DNA from: Anaerovibrio slackiae
GTDB taxonomy: Bacteria > Bacillota > Negativicutes > Selenomonadales > Selenomonadaceae
Reading direction: 5' to 3'
Length of the DNA stretch: 64,000 bases
Assembly: GCF_009695585.1 (NCBI RefSeq)
Contig: NZ_VUNR01000003.1
Coordinates: 123,138-187,137, forward strand
Program-made: the position numbers and the translations under genes
Notes under the pieces: model-generated
What the model was told of the DNA's origin: nothing
Seen by the model: the letters and a program-made list of their open reading frames with translations, nothing else
Database searches by the model: none
Shown here: positions 43,987 through 51,647 of the stretch, one piece after another
How positions within the stretch are numbered: position 1 is the stretch's first letter
How the letters are laid out: the number at the start of each line of letters is the position of its first letter

Positions 43987-44110
43987 ATCGGGCAAATTTA
44001 TGAGGCCGCTTTCCTAAAAAAAGAGAGAAATTGCTTATTGTCTTTTATGTGATTTTGTTATATATTTATTTAGGAACAATTAGCGTTTATCTTGTTTAAT
44101 TTTAGGAAGG

Positions 44111-45142
44111 ATGTTGAAGACATTGTTTGGCATGTCTATGGATATAGGTGTAGATTTAGGTACAGCAAATGTATTGATTTATATAAAGGGCAAGGGTATC
44201 GTGCTGAAGGAGCCGTCCGTGGTGGCAATTGACAGGGATACCAATAATATTCTGGCAGTTGGTGAGGAAGCACGGCAGATGATTGGGCGTACTCCCGGCA
44301 ACATTGTGGCAATCCGTCCCATGCGGGATGGCGTAATAGCGGATTTTGATATTACGGAGACCATGCTGCGCCATTTTATCGAGAAGGTGACAGGCCACAG
44401 CTTCATGATCCGGCCGCGGATTATGGTGTGCATCCCTTCCTGCATTACCATGGTGGAGCAGCGTGCCATTCAGGAAGCAGCAGAGCAGGCCGGGGCGCGC
44501 AAGACATATCTCATTGAGGAGCCGCTGGCGGCAGCTATGGGGGCAGGCCTGGATATTTCCGAGCCTTATGGCTCCATGGTGGTTGATATTGGCGGCGGCA
44601 CTACCGATATTGCTGTCATCAGCCTGGGTGGCATTGTGCTCAGCGACAGCCTGAGGATTGCCGGTGACAAGTTTGATGATGCCATCATTGACTATGTCAA
44701 GAAGGAATTCAACCTGATGATTGGCGAGCGCACTGCCGAGAACATCAAGATGGAGGTCGGTGCGGCATTTGCAGATGCCCGCAGGGGCAAGATGAATATC
44801 CGCGGCAGGGATTTGCTGACGGGGCTGCCGAAGAATATCGAGGTCACTACGGAGCAGATCAGCGAAGCCCTGAATCCGTCCGTTGCCCAGATTGTGGACA
44901 GGGTGAAGAATGTGCTGGAGAAATGTCCGCCGGAGCTGGCCTCCGACATCATGGACCACGGCATCATCCTGACAGGGGGCGGAGCCATGCTGTACGGGCT
45001 GGATGAGCTCATCCGCAGGGAGACGCAGATTTCCACCAGCCTGGCTGAGGACCCGTTGAGCTGTGTGGCTCTGGGTACCGGCAGGGCTCTGGAGAATATT
45101 GACAAGCTGGAAACCAAGAATTCTATTTCCTTCTGGAAATAG
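44111..45142 (+). CDS. mbl: MreB/Mbl-family cell-shape actin homologue
   Basis: 343 residues of the actin fold: phosphate-1 loop [29 protein letters not shown], phosphate-2 loop [18 protein letters not shown] and adenosine motif [18 protein letters not shown]. It polymerises under the membrane and directs lateral wall synthesis. I call it Mbl-like because flgF and flgG follow, as in Bacillus mbl-flhO-flhP. AGGAAGG abuts ATG 44111; ATG 44132 ([10 protein letters not shown]) is an alternative. Confidence 0.88.
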   Translation: MLKTLFGMSMDIGVDLGTANVLIYIKGKGIVLKEPSVVAIDRDTNNILAVGEEARQMIGRTPGNIVAIRPMRDGVIADFDITETMLRHFIEKVTGHSFMIRPRIMVCIPSCITMVEQRAIQEAAEQAGARKTYLIEEPLAAAMGAGLDISEPYGSMVVDIGGGTTDIAVISLGGIVLSDSLRIAGDKFDDAIIDYVKKEFNLMIGERTAENIKMEVGAAFADARRGKMNIRGRDLLTGLPKNIEVTTEQISEALNPSVAQIVDRVKNVLEKCPPELASDIMDHGIILTGGGAMLYGLDELIRRETQISTSLAEDPLSCVALGTGRALENIDKLETKNSISFWK

Positions 45143-45187
45143 GATTTTGCTGATAATATACCGCAACAAAAAGGGGGATGGAATACT

Positions 45188-45994
45188 ATGTGGCGTGGAC
45201 TATATACGGCTGCTACAGGTATGATAACTGAGACCAAGCGTACAGATACGATTGCCAATAACTTGGCAAATGCCAATACTACCGGGTTCAAGCGGGATGA
45301 TGCGGTGACCTCTGATTTTGAGCCGATGCTGATACGGCGCATCAACGACCAGAGCGGGCCGAAGGATGTCACTGAGTTCAAGGGGTTCTCCCTGGGCAGG
45401 AAGGCACCTGTGGTAGGCGAGCTGGGGCTTGGCTCCCAGGTGGCGGCTATTGCCACGGACCATGCCCAGGGCTCCTTGCAGACTACCGGCAACCAGCTGG
45501 ATTTTGCCGTGCAGGGTGAGGGCTATTTCAGGATTGCCACCCCCCGGGGCGAGCGTTATACCCGTGATGGCAATTTTTATCGGGACAGCAGAAGCCGCCT
45601 GGTTACGGTAAATGGCAATGATGTGCTGGATGACAGGGGGAGGCCGATTACTATTCCGGAGGAAACGGCAAATTTCCTGGTTTCGCCGGAGGGCACCATC
45701 TCTGCCAATGGCGTGCAGGTGGCAAGGCTGGGACTGGTTTCCTTTCCGGGAGGCGATGCCGTAATGGCAAAGGAGGGCAGCAGCCTTTACCGGGTAGATG
45801 ATCCGGCACAGCGGCCGCGGCAGGCTACCGGCTCTGTCCAGCAGGGGGCGTTGGAGCGTTCCAATACGGAGGTAGTGTCGGAGATGGTTAACCTCATAGC
45901 CAACTACCGTGCTTATGAGGCCAGCTCCAAGGCTGTTACTACCCAGGATTCCATGCTGGATAAATCCGTCAACGAGGTAGGCAGGAATAGCTAA
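45188..45994 (+). CDS. flgF: Flagellar proximal/distal rod protein FlgF (FlhO-like)
   Basis: 268 residues with the N-terminal rod motif LYTAATGMITETKRTDTIANNLANANTTGFKRD, central GEGYFRIATPRGERYTRDGNF and the C-terminal coiled segment SNTEVVSEMVNLIANYRAYEASSKAVTTQDSML. Both ends are hydrophobic heptads that pack in the rod. It is exported by the flagellar type III apparatus without a signal peptide. GGGGGATGG precedes the ATG. Confidence 0.9.
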   Translation: MWRGLYTAATGMITETKRTDTIANNLANANTTGFKRDDAVTSDFEPMLIRRINDQSGPKDVTEFKGFSLGRKAPVVGELGLGSQVAAIATDHAQGSLQTTGNQLDFAVQGEGYFRIATPRGERYTRDGNFYRDSRSRLVTVNGNDVLDDRGRPITIPEETANFLVSPEGTISANGVQVARLGLVSFPGGDAVMAKEGSSLYRVDDPAQRPRQATGSVQQGALERSNTEVVSEMVNLIANYRAYEASSKAVTTQDSMLDKSVNEVGRNS

Positions 45995-46081
45995 GCAATA
46001 GTTAAGCAGAATTGCTGAAATGACGATATTTATGTTGTGATGACTTGTATTTTTATGTTTTAGAAAAAGGGGATAATAGAT

Positions 46082-46876
46082 ATGATGCGTTCCTTATGGT
46101 CTGCTGCTTCCGGCATGAAGGGCCAGCAGAAGCAGATGGATGTAGTTTCTCATAACCTTGCCAATGTAAATACCTATGGTGCCAAGGCACAGCGGGCTGA
46201 GTTCCAGGATCTTCTGTATCAGACCTTGCGTGAGGGCGGTGCTGAGAGCGGCGATGGCATTATGTATCCGACGCCGATGCAGATCGGTCTCGGTACGCGC
46301 CTGAGTGCTACCAACAGGATTTTTACCCAGGGCAACCTGCAGACTACTGACAACCCTACTGACCTGGCTATTCAGGGGGAGGGCTTTTTCCAGATTGAGC
46401 TGCCGGATGGAACTGCTGCTTATACCCGGGATGGCTCCTTCAAGATTGACGGTGACGGCAACCTGGTTACCAGCGATGGCTACAGGCTGGTGCCAAACAT
46501 TACCTTTGCTGCCAATACGAAGCATGACAGCATTACTGTGGGCCAGAATGGCGCGGTAAGCGTGATTCAGGGCGGTGATACGCAGCCGGCGCAGGTTGGC
46601 CAGATCAATCTGGTAAGATTTTTGAATCCGTCAGGTTTAACCTCTATCGGTCAGAACCTTTTCCTGGAGTCGGCAGCTTCCGGCGGACCGCAGGAGGGCG
46701 CTCCGGGAACTGACGGCATGGGCAATATTGTGCAGTCCTGCCTGGAGATGTCCAGCATTCAGATTGTGGATGAGATGGTAAATATGATTGTTTCCCAGAG
46801 AGCTTATGAGTCCAACTCCAAGGCTATCACCACCTCTGACAGCATGCTGGAGATTGCCAACGGCCTGAAGCGTTAA
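46082..46876 (+). CDS. flgG: Flagellar distal rod protein FlgG
   Basis: 264 residues, starting MMRSLWSAASGMKGQQKQMDVVSHNLANVNTYGAKAQRAEFQDLLYQ with the FlgG-specific insertion. It contains GEGFFQIELPDGTAAYTRDGSFKID and ends SIQIVDEMVNMIVSQRAYESNSKAITTSDSMLEIANGLKR. It forms the distal rod through the peptidoglycan and P and L rings. The stop lies four bases before flgA. Confidence 0.93.
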   Translation: MMRSLWSAASGMKGQQKQMDVVSHNLANVNTYGAKAQRAEFQDLLYQTLREGGAESGDGIMYPTPMQIGLGTRLSATNRIFTQGNLQTTDNPTDLAIQGEGFFQIELPDGTAAYTRDGSFKIDGDGNLVTSDGYRLVPNITFAANTKHDSITVGQNGAVSVIQGGDTQPAQVGQINLVRFLNPSGLTSIGQNLFLESAASGGPQEGAPGTDGMGNIVQSCLEMSSIQIVDEMVNMIVSQRAYESNSKAITTSDSMLEIANGLKR

Positions 46877-46880
46877 TGCT

Positions 46881-47681
46881 ATGGGCAGGCCGGGCAGTTT
46901 TTTCGGTGTGGTATGCCTGCTGGGGGCGCTGCTCCTGCTTTTGCCTGCTGTGAGCCGGGATAAGGCGGTGCCTGGCTGGCTGGCTGCCGGGCAGGCGGAG
47001 GCGGCTGTGACGGTAACGCCTACCCCGCAGCTGCCGCAGGTGATTGTGCGTGAGAATTTCATTCAGCAGGCAGTAAAATGTATTGATGAGACATTGGCGG
47101 CCAGCGGTGAGACAAAGCGATATACCGTGGTACCTGTCAATGTTCCGGCAGGGCTCAGGCTGCCCTGGGGGGAGATTACCTATCGGACATATGCGCCTAA
47201 CGGTATCCGCAAGAGCCTGAATTCGGCTATCTCCGTTGAGGTGCTGGTTAATGGCGAGCATTATGCCACCATGAAGTGCATCATGAAGGTGCGCTTTTTT
47301 GGCAAGGTGGTGACCTCTGCCCGCCGTATTCAGCATGAGGTGCCTTTGCAGGCGGCGGATTTGCGCATAGAGGAGCGTGAAGACAAGGGCGGAGCCTATG
47401 CAACCTATACGGATCCCCAGGAGCTGATAGGCAAGGTTTTATTCTCCAATGTGAGCGAGGGCACTGTTCTGCACAGCGGCCTGGTGCGTGAGCCTATTTT
47501 GATTCGCCCTTATGCGGTGGTGAATATCTGCACTGTTTTCAATGGTGTGGATATCAAGGTTCCCGGCACGGCCCTGGAAACAGGCCGCAGGGGAGCATAT
47601 ATTTCTGTCAAGAATGATTCCTCCGGCCGCAAGGTCAGGGCGAAGGTGATTGATGAAAACAATGTCATGGTGGTGCAGTAA
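46881..47681 (+). CDS. flgA: Flagellar P-ring assembly chaperone FlgA
   Basis: About 266 residues: a signal peptide-like hydrophobic start (GVVCLLGALLLLLPAVS), a variable region, and the C-terminal SAF/ChapFlgA domain (VTSARRIQHEVPLQAADLRIEER, YTDPQELIGKVLFSNVSEGTVLHSGLV, NDSSGRKVRAKVIDENNVMVVQ). FlgA assists FlgI assembly in the periplasm. No ribosome site is evident, so translation is probably coupled to flgG. Confidence 0.88.
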   Translation: MGRPGSFFGVVCLLGALLLLLPAVSRDKAVPGWLAAGQAEAAVTVTPTPQLPQVIVRENFIQQAVKCIDETLAASGETKRYTVVPVNVPAGLRLPWGEITYRTYAPNGIRKSLNSAISVEVLVNGEHYATMKCIMKVRFFGKVVTSARRIQHEVPLQAADLRIEEREDKGGAYATYTDPQELIGKVLFSNVSEGTVLHSGLVREPILIRPYAVVNICTVFNGVDIKVPGTALETGRRGAYISVKNDSSGRKVRAKVIDENNVMVVQ

Positions 47682-47771
47682 GCTGAGTGAGCTGCCTGCC
47701 GTACAGTATATCGGTGCTGTCCTGCCGTAGTAGCGGCAGGGGGCAGCGGTGCGTCATCAGAGGTGATACAG

Positions 47772-48392
47772 ATGAAAAGAAAGTTTTTTTCCGGGAAGAA
47801 AATAGGTGTAAAAGCCTGGGGCTGCCTTATTTTGGCGGCCTTGCTTGCGGTTTCCCAGGCAGGGCTTGTGCCAGGAAATGCCAGTGCTGAAAGCCTCTGG
47901 GGGCGGCACAGTATTTTTGCTGACCGCAAGGCCTCCCAGGTGGGGGATATCCTGACCATTGTGATCAATGAGTCCTCTAATACATCCCAGTCCCTTTCCA
48001 ATTCCAATTCCAAGGAAGGCAAGAATACCCTGGCGGCCGGTACGGGCGTGTTCAGCTTTTTGGCGGCGGCAACTGCCTCCGGCTCTGACAGCTTCAAGGC
48101 CAATGGCAGTGCCAACAATACCAATTCTGCCAGCGGCAACGTGACTGTTACCGTGGTGGAGGTCAGGGACAATGGCAATATGGTGGTGGAGGGCACCCAG
48201 TCCATCTGGAACAATAAGAACGAGCATAAGATCACGGTGCGCGGCGTGGTGCGCCCGGATGATATTTCCTATAACAACACTATCCTGTCCAACAAGGTAG
48301 CGGATGCTACCCTGAGATTTGATGGCAAGGGCCCATTGAATGCAAAGCAGCGTCAGGGTATTTTGACACAGATTTTCAATATTTTGTTCTAA
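47772..48392 (+). CDS. flgH: Flagellar L-ring protein FlgH, without a lipobox
   Basis: About 207 residues. The mature protein has SLWGRHSIFADRKASQVGDILTIVINES, the serine/asparagine-rich middle and VRGVVRPDDISYNNTILSNKVADA plus GILTQIFNILF, all typical. FlgH of Gram-negatives is an outer-membrane lipoprotein, but here the signal peptide ends GNASAES with no cysteine; the only Cys precedes the hydrophobic core. Signal peptidase I processing is therefore predicted. ATG 47772 follows AGAGGTG; GTG 47763 lies inside that ribosome site. Its presence shows the cell has an outer membrane. Confidence 0.92.
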   Translation: MKRKFFSGKKIGVKAWGCLILAALLAVSQAGLVPGNASAESLWGRHSIFADRKASQVGDILTIVINESSNTSQSLSNSNSKEGKNTLAAGTGVFSFLAAATASGSDSFKANGSANNTNSASGNVTVTVVEVRDNGNMVVEGTQSIWNNKNEHKITVRGVVRPDDISYNNTILSNKVADATLRFDGKGPLNAKQRQGILTQIFNILF

Positions 48393-48408
48393 AGCTAAGG
48401 AGAATTAT

Positions 48409-49527
48409 ATGAAAAAGCTATTTCGCATAATTAGCCTGATAACCTGCCTGTGCCTGCTGGCATCGGGCAGTGCTTTGGCAGCTGGCTACTCCTCAGCCCG
48501 GCTGAAGGATGTTGCCAAGGTGCAGGGCGTCCGTGCCAACCAGCTGATGGGCTATGGGCTGGTGGTGGGGCTTAATGGTACTGGTGACTCCGACAAGATG
48601 AAGCAGACTATTCAGTCCATCGGCAACATGATGAAGGACTTTGGCGTGGTGATTGATACCAGCGGCCTGAAGCCCAAGAATGTGGCTGCCGTTATCGTGA
48701 CGGCTACCCTGCCGCCTTTTGTGCGTGAGGGTGATACTATTGATATTACGGTGTCCTCCATGGGGGATGCCAAGAGCATTCAGGGGGGAACCCTTTTGCA
48801 GACGCCTCTGAAGGCAGGCAACGGCAACATCTATGCTGTTGCCATGGGGGCGGTGTCCACCGGCGGCTTTACGGCCGGCAGGGGCAGCAACAATGCCCAG
48901 AAGAATTTCCCCACTGTGGGAACTACTCCGAATGGTGCCATCGTAGAGCGTTCTGTTGAGGATGATACCCTGGCACCTAACGGGGTGCTGTCCTGGTCCT
49001 TGAACAAGGCGGACTTTACCACTGCCAGCAGGATTGCCCAGGCCATCAATTCCCAGTATGGCGGCATTGCCAAGGCTGCCAACCCGGGGCGTGTGGATGT
49101 GACTGTACCGGCGTATTATCGAAACAACCTGGTGGGCTTTGTGTCAAGCCTGGAGGAGCTGACGGTAACCCCTGACAACCTGGCCAAGGTGGTGGTCAAC
49201 GAGCGTACCGGCACCATTGTTATGGGCGGCGATGTTTCCGTTGATACCATTGCCATTACCCAGGGCGGCATTACGGTGAAGATTGGCAAGGATTATGATG
49301 TGATTCAGCCACCGCCATTCTCCCACGGCAACACGGTTATCCTGCCGGATGAGAATGTAGATGTACAGGAGCAGACGGCAAGCTCCATTGTGCTGCCTGC
49401 TACTTCAAACATCAATGATATTGTAGGGGCACTGAACTCTGTGGGGGCTACTCCGAGGGATATTATTTCCATTTTGCAGGCTATCAAGGCGTCCGGTGCG
49501 CTGCATGCTGATCTGGAGCTGATTTAA
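48409..49527 (+). CDS. flgI: Flagellar P-ring protein FlgI
   Basis: 372 residues with signal peptide (LFRIISLITCLCLLASGSALA), then ARLKDVAKVQGVRANQLMGYGLVVGLNGTGDSD, VIVTATLPPFVREGDTIDITVSSMGDAKSIQGGTLLQTPLKAGNG and VVVNERTGTIVMGGDVSV. It forms the bushing around the rod in the peptidoglycan layer. AGGAGAATT precedes the ATG, 16 bases after flgH. Confidence 0.95.
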   Translation: MKKLFRIISLITCLCLLASGSALAAGYSSARLKDVAKVQGVRANQLMGYGLVVGLNGTGDSDKMKQTIQSIGNMMKDFGVVIDTSGLKPKNVAAVIVTATLPPFVREGDTIDITVSSMGDAKSIQGGTLLQTPLKAGNGNIYAVAMGAVSTGGFTAGRGSNNAQKNFPTVGTTPNGAIVERSVEDDTLAPNGVLSWSLNKADFTTASRIAQAINSQYGGIAKAANPGRVDVTVPAYYRNNLVGFVSSLEELTVTPDNLAKVVVNERTGTIVMGGDVSVDTIAITQGGITVKIGKDYDVIQPPPFSHGNTVILPDENVDVQEQTASSIVLPATSNINDIVGALNSVGATPRDIISILQAIKASGALHADLELI

Positions 49528-49547
49528 GCTGGTGCCGAGGGGGATTT

Positions 49548-49997
49548 ATGATGCAGATTGACAATATTGGGACAAATTCCATACTGGCGCAGCAGCAGGC
49601 ACAGAATTTGCAGGGCAGCAAGGATGTGGACAAGGCAAAGAGCTTTGCTGATGAGCTGCAGGCGGCTCAGAAGAATACTCTGGATGACCCTGCGTATCAA
49701 AAGAAGCTGAAGGATGCCTGCAAGGGCTTTGAATCCATGTTCATTCAGCTGATGTGGAAGGAAATGCGCAAGACCGTGCCGGAAAATTCCCTGTTTGGGG
49801 AGTCTAACGGCGAGAAGATATTCCGGGATATGCTGGATACGGAGATGTCCGACCGCATGTCTGAGGCAGGGGGCCTGGGGCTGGCTGATGTGATGTACAA
49901 GCAGCTGACAGCCCAGTATCAGGCGCGCAAGGATATGGCTGCCAGGGCAAAGGCTTCACTGGCAGCCAAGGGCAGGCAGGTTGACCTGCCGGGCTGA
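49548..49997 (+). CDS. flgJ: Rod-capping protein FlgJ, rod-binding domain only
   Basis: 149 residues: YQKKLKDACKGFESMFIQLMWKEMRKTVPENSLFGESNGEKIFRDMLDTEMSDRMSEAGGLGLADVMYKQL is the rod-binding domain of FlgJ. The C-terminal muramidase domain of proteobacterial FlgJ is absent, so another hydrolase must open the wall. It is the last gene of the flagellar run, followed by a terminator. Confidence 0.9.
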   Translation: MMQIDNIGTNSILAQQQAQNLQGSKDVDKAKSFADELQAAQKNTLDDPAYQKKLKDACKGFESMFIQLMWKEMRKTVPENSLFGESNGEKIFRDMLDTEMSDRMSEAGGLGLADVMYKQLTAQYQARKDMAARAKASLAAKGRQVDLPG

Positions 49998-50019
49998 AAA
50001 TAGCAAAGGGTTGATACTT

Positions 50020-50046
50020 GAGGCTATCCTTGAGGTAGCCTCTTTT
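50020..50046 (+). terminator. Terminator of the flagellar operon
   Basis: Stem GAGGCTA/TAGCCTC (50020-50026 with 50036-50042), 9-base loop, then TTTT and, two bases on, TTTTTT. Confidence 0.75.
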
Positions 50047-50074
50047 GTTTTTTGGTAAACTTGGAGGTCTTAGA

Positions 50075-51556
50075 GTGAAGAAATTTTGGGCGATAATCAT
50101 GGCAGCGCTGCTGGTGCTGGGGCAGGCTGAGGTGATAGAGGCGGCAGCCGGGGCAAAACCGGCTATAACCAATGCTGTGGCCGGGGCAAAGCCAGCGGCA
50201 GGCAATGGGGCAAATGCGGCACAGCAGCTGGCGGCAGGGCCGAGGCTGACCAATATCCGCTATGGTGATGGTGCCGAGAGGCTGAGGATTGTGCTGGATG
50301 TCAGCAGCCTGCCGGAGTATCTTGTCAGCAGGGAAAACAATAATACCCGGCTGGTGGTCACTCTGAACGGCATTTCTACAGCCCTGAAGGCGGCTCCTGC
50401 CACCAGGAGCAGCGTGCTGAAGGATATTATCCTGGGCACATATGGTAGCGATACTGTGCAGCTGATTGTGGATATGAAGGCGCCTTTGGATACGAAGGTA
50501 TACAAGCTGGCCAATCCTGACAGGCTGGTCATCGACATTCAGAAGGAATACGAAAAGGAATTTACCAGGAATATTGCCCAGGGGCTGGCTTATACAAAAT
50601 ATGTGCGGCTGGACAGCAGGGGCATGGTGACTGCCTACAGCCTGGAAATCGACAGGAGCAGGTTTGATATAGGGCTGGCACTGGCAGGGGGAAGCATTTC
50701 TGCCGGGCGGGCCTCGGTGAAGAAGATTGCCCAGGCGAATAATGGGGTGGCGGCAATTAATGGCGGTTATTTTGGCCTGGATGGCATGCTGATAGGCAAT
50801 ACCCGCATTGATGGTCAGACAGCAGGCACCACATACTATACACGCACCTCCCTGGGCTTCATGCCGGATGGAACCTTGAAGCTGGCTCCTTCTGAGTATT
50901 ATGGTGAGGTAAATGTCAATGGCAAGAAGGTTTTCCTGTCCGGTGTCAACTGCGAGCGGGGAGCCAATACCACGATTTTGTACAACGGCCTCTTTGGCAG
51001 CTATACGAAAACAAATGAGTATGGTACAGAATACATTATCAAGGATGGCAAGGTAATCGGCGTTAATCAGGGGAACAGCTTCATTCCTGCCGGAGGACAG
51101 GTGATTTCCGTTCATGGCACGGCACAGGAGGCTTTTGCCGGTGTCAAGGCAGGAGATAAGGTAACCATCGGCGAGAGCTTCGGCAAGGAGCTGGATGCCG
51201 CTCAAAATATTATCGGGGCAGGGCCGGAGCTCCTGCGTGATGGCAGGGTGAACGTCACTGCGGCACAGGAGCAGTTCCCCAATGATATTGCCAGGGGGCG
51301 TGCACCCCGGACGGCTGTGGGCATCAAGGCTGACGGCAAGGTTATCCTGCTGGTAGTGGACGGCAGGCAGAGCCACAGCATTGGTGCGACTCTGGCGGAG
51401 ACAGCCCAGCTGCTGCAAAAATTCGGGGCAGTAAACGGCTTTAACCTGGATGGCGGCGGCTCCAGCGAGATGGTTTTGCAGGGGCAGATCATGAACAGCC
51501 CTTCTGATGGCGGTGAACGGGCAGTGGGCAGTGCCATTGTGGTGACAGGCAGGTAA
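50075..51556 (+). CDS. Exported AMIN-domain phosphodiester glycosidase (NAGPA domain)
   Basis: About 493 residues. A signal peptide (VKKFWAIIMAALLVLGQAEVIEA) and Ala/Gly-rich linker lead to an AMIN domain at ~50-150 (LTNIRYGDGAERLRIVLDVS) that targets peptidoglycan or septa. Residues ~220-493 are a NAGPA-type phosphodiester glycosidase (GVAAINGGYFGLDGMLIGNTRIDGQ, PRTAVGIKADGKVILLVVDGRQ, GFNLDGGGSSEMVLQG). Such enzymes cleave sugar-phosphodiester bonds, for example in wall polymers. The start is GTG 50075 after TTGGAGG; the ATG at 50045 lies upstream of that site. Confidence 0.83.
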   Translation: MKKFWAIIMAALLVLGQAEVIEAAAGAKPAITNAVAGAKPAAGNGANAAQQLAAGPRLTNIRYGDGAERLRIVLDVSSLPEYLVSRENNNTRLVVTLNGISTALKAAPATRSSVLKDIILGTYGSDTVQLIVDMKAPLDTKVYKLANPDRLVIDIQKEYEKEFTRNIAQGLAYTKYVRLDSRGMVTAYSLEIDRSRFDIGLALAGGSISAGRASVKKIAQANNGVAAINGGYFGLDGMLIGNTRIDGQTAGTTYYTRTSLGFMPDGTLKLAPSEYYGEVNVNGKKVFLSGVNCERGANTTILYNGLFGSYTKTNEYGTEYIIKDGKVIGVNQGNSFIPAGGQVISVHGTAQEAFAGVKAGDKVTIGESFGKELDAAQNIIGAGPELLRDGRVNVTAAQEQFPNDIARGRAPRTAVGIKADGKVILLVVDGRQSHSIGATLAETAQLLQKFGAVNGFNLDGGGSSEMVLQGQIMNSPSDGGERAVGSAIVVTGR

Positions 51557-51565
51557 AATATTTGC

Positions 51566-51593
51566 TTGCTATTAATTTTTTTTTAGCTATAAT
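51566..51593 (+). promoter_or_regulatory. Probable promoter of the S55 peptidase gene
   Basis: TTGCTA (51566-51571), a 16-base spacer rich in T and a perfect TATAAT (51588-51593), 54 bases before the TTG start. Confidence 0.5.
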
Positions 51594-51647
51594 TAATATA
51601 TTGGCTTAATTGGTGCCAGTGATTATGTTGATTATGAGGTGAATTTT

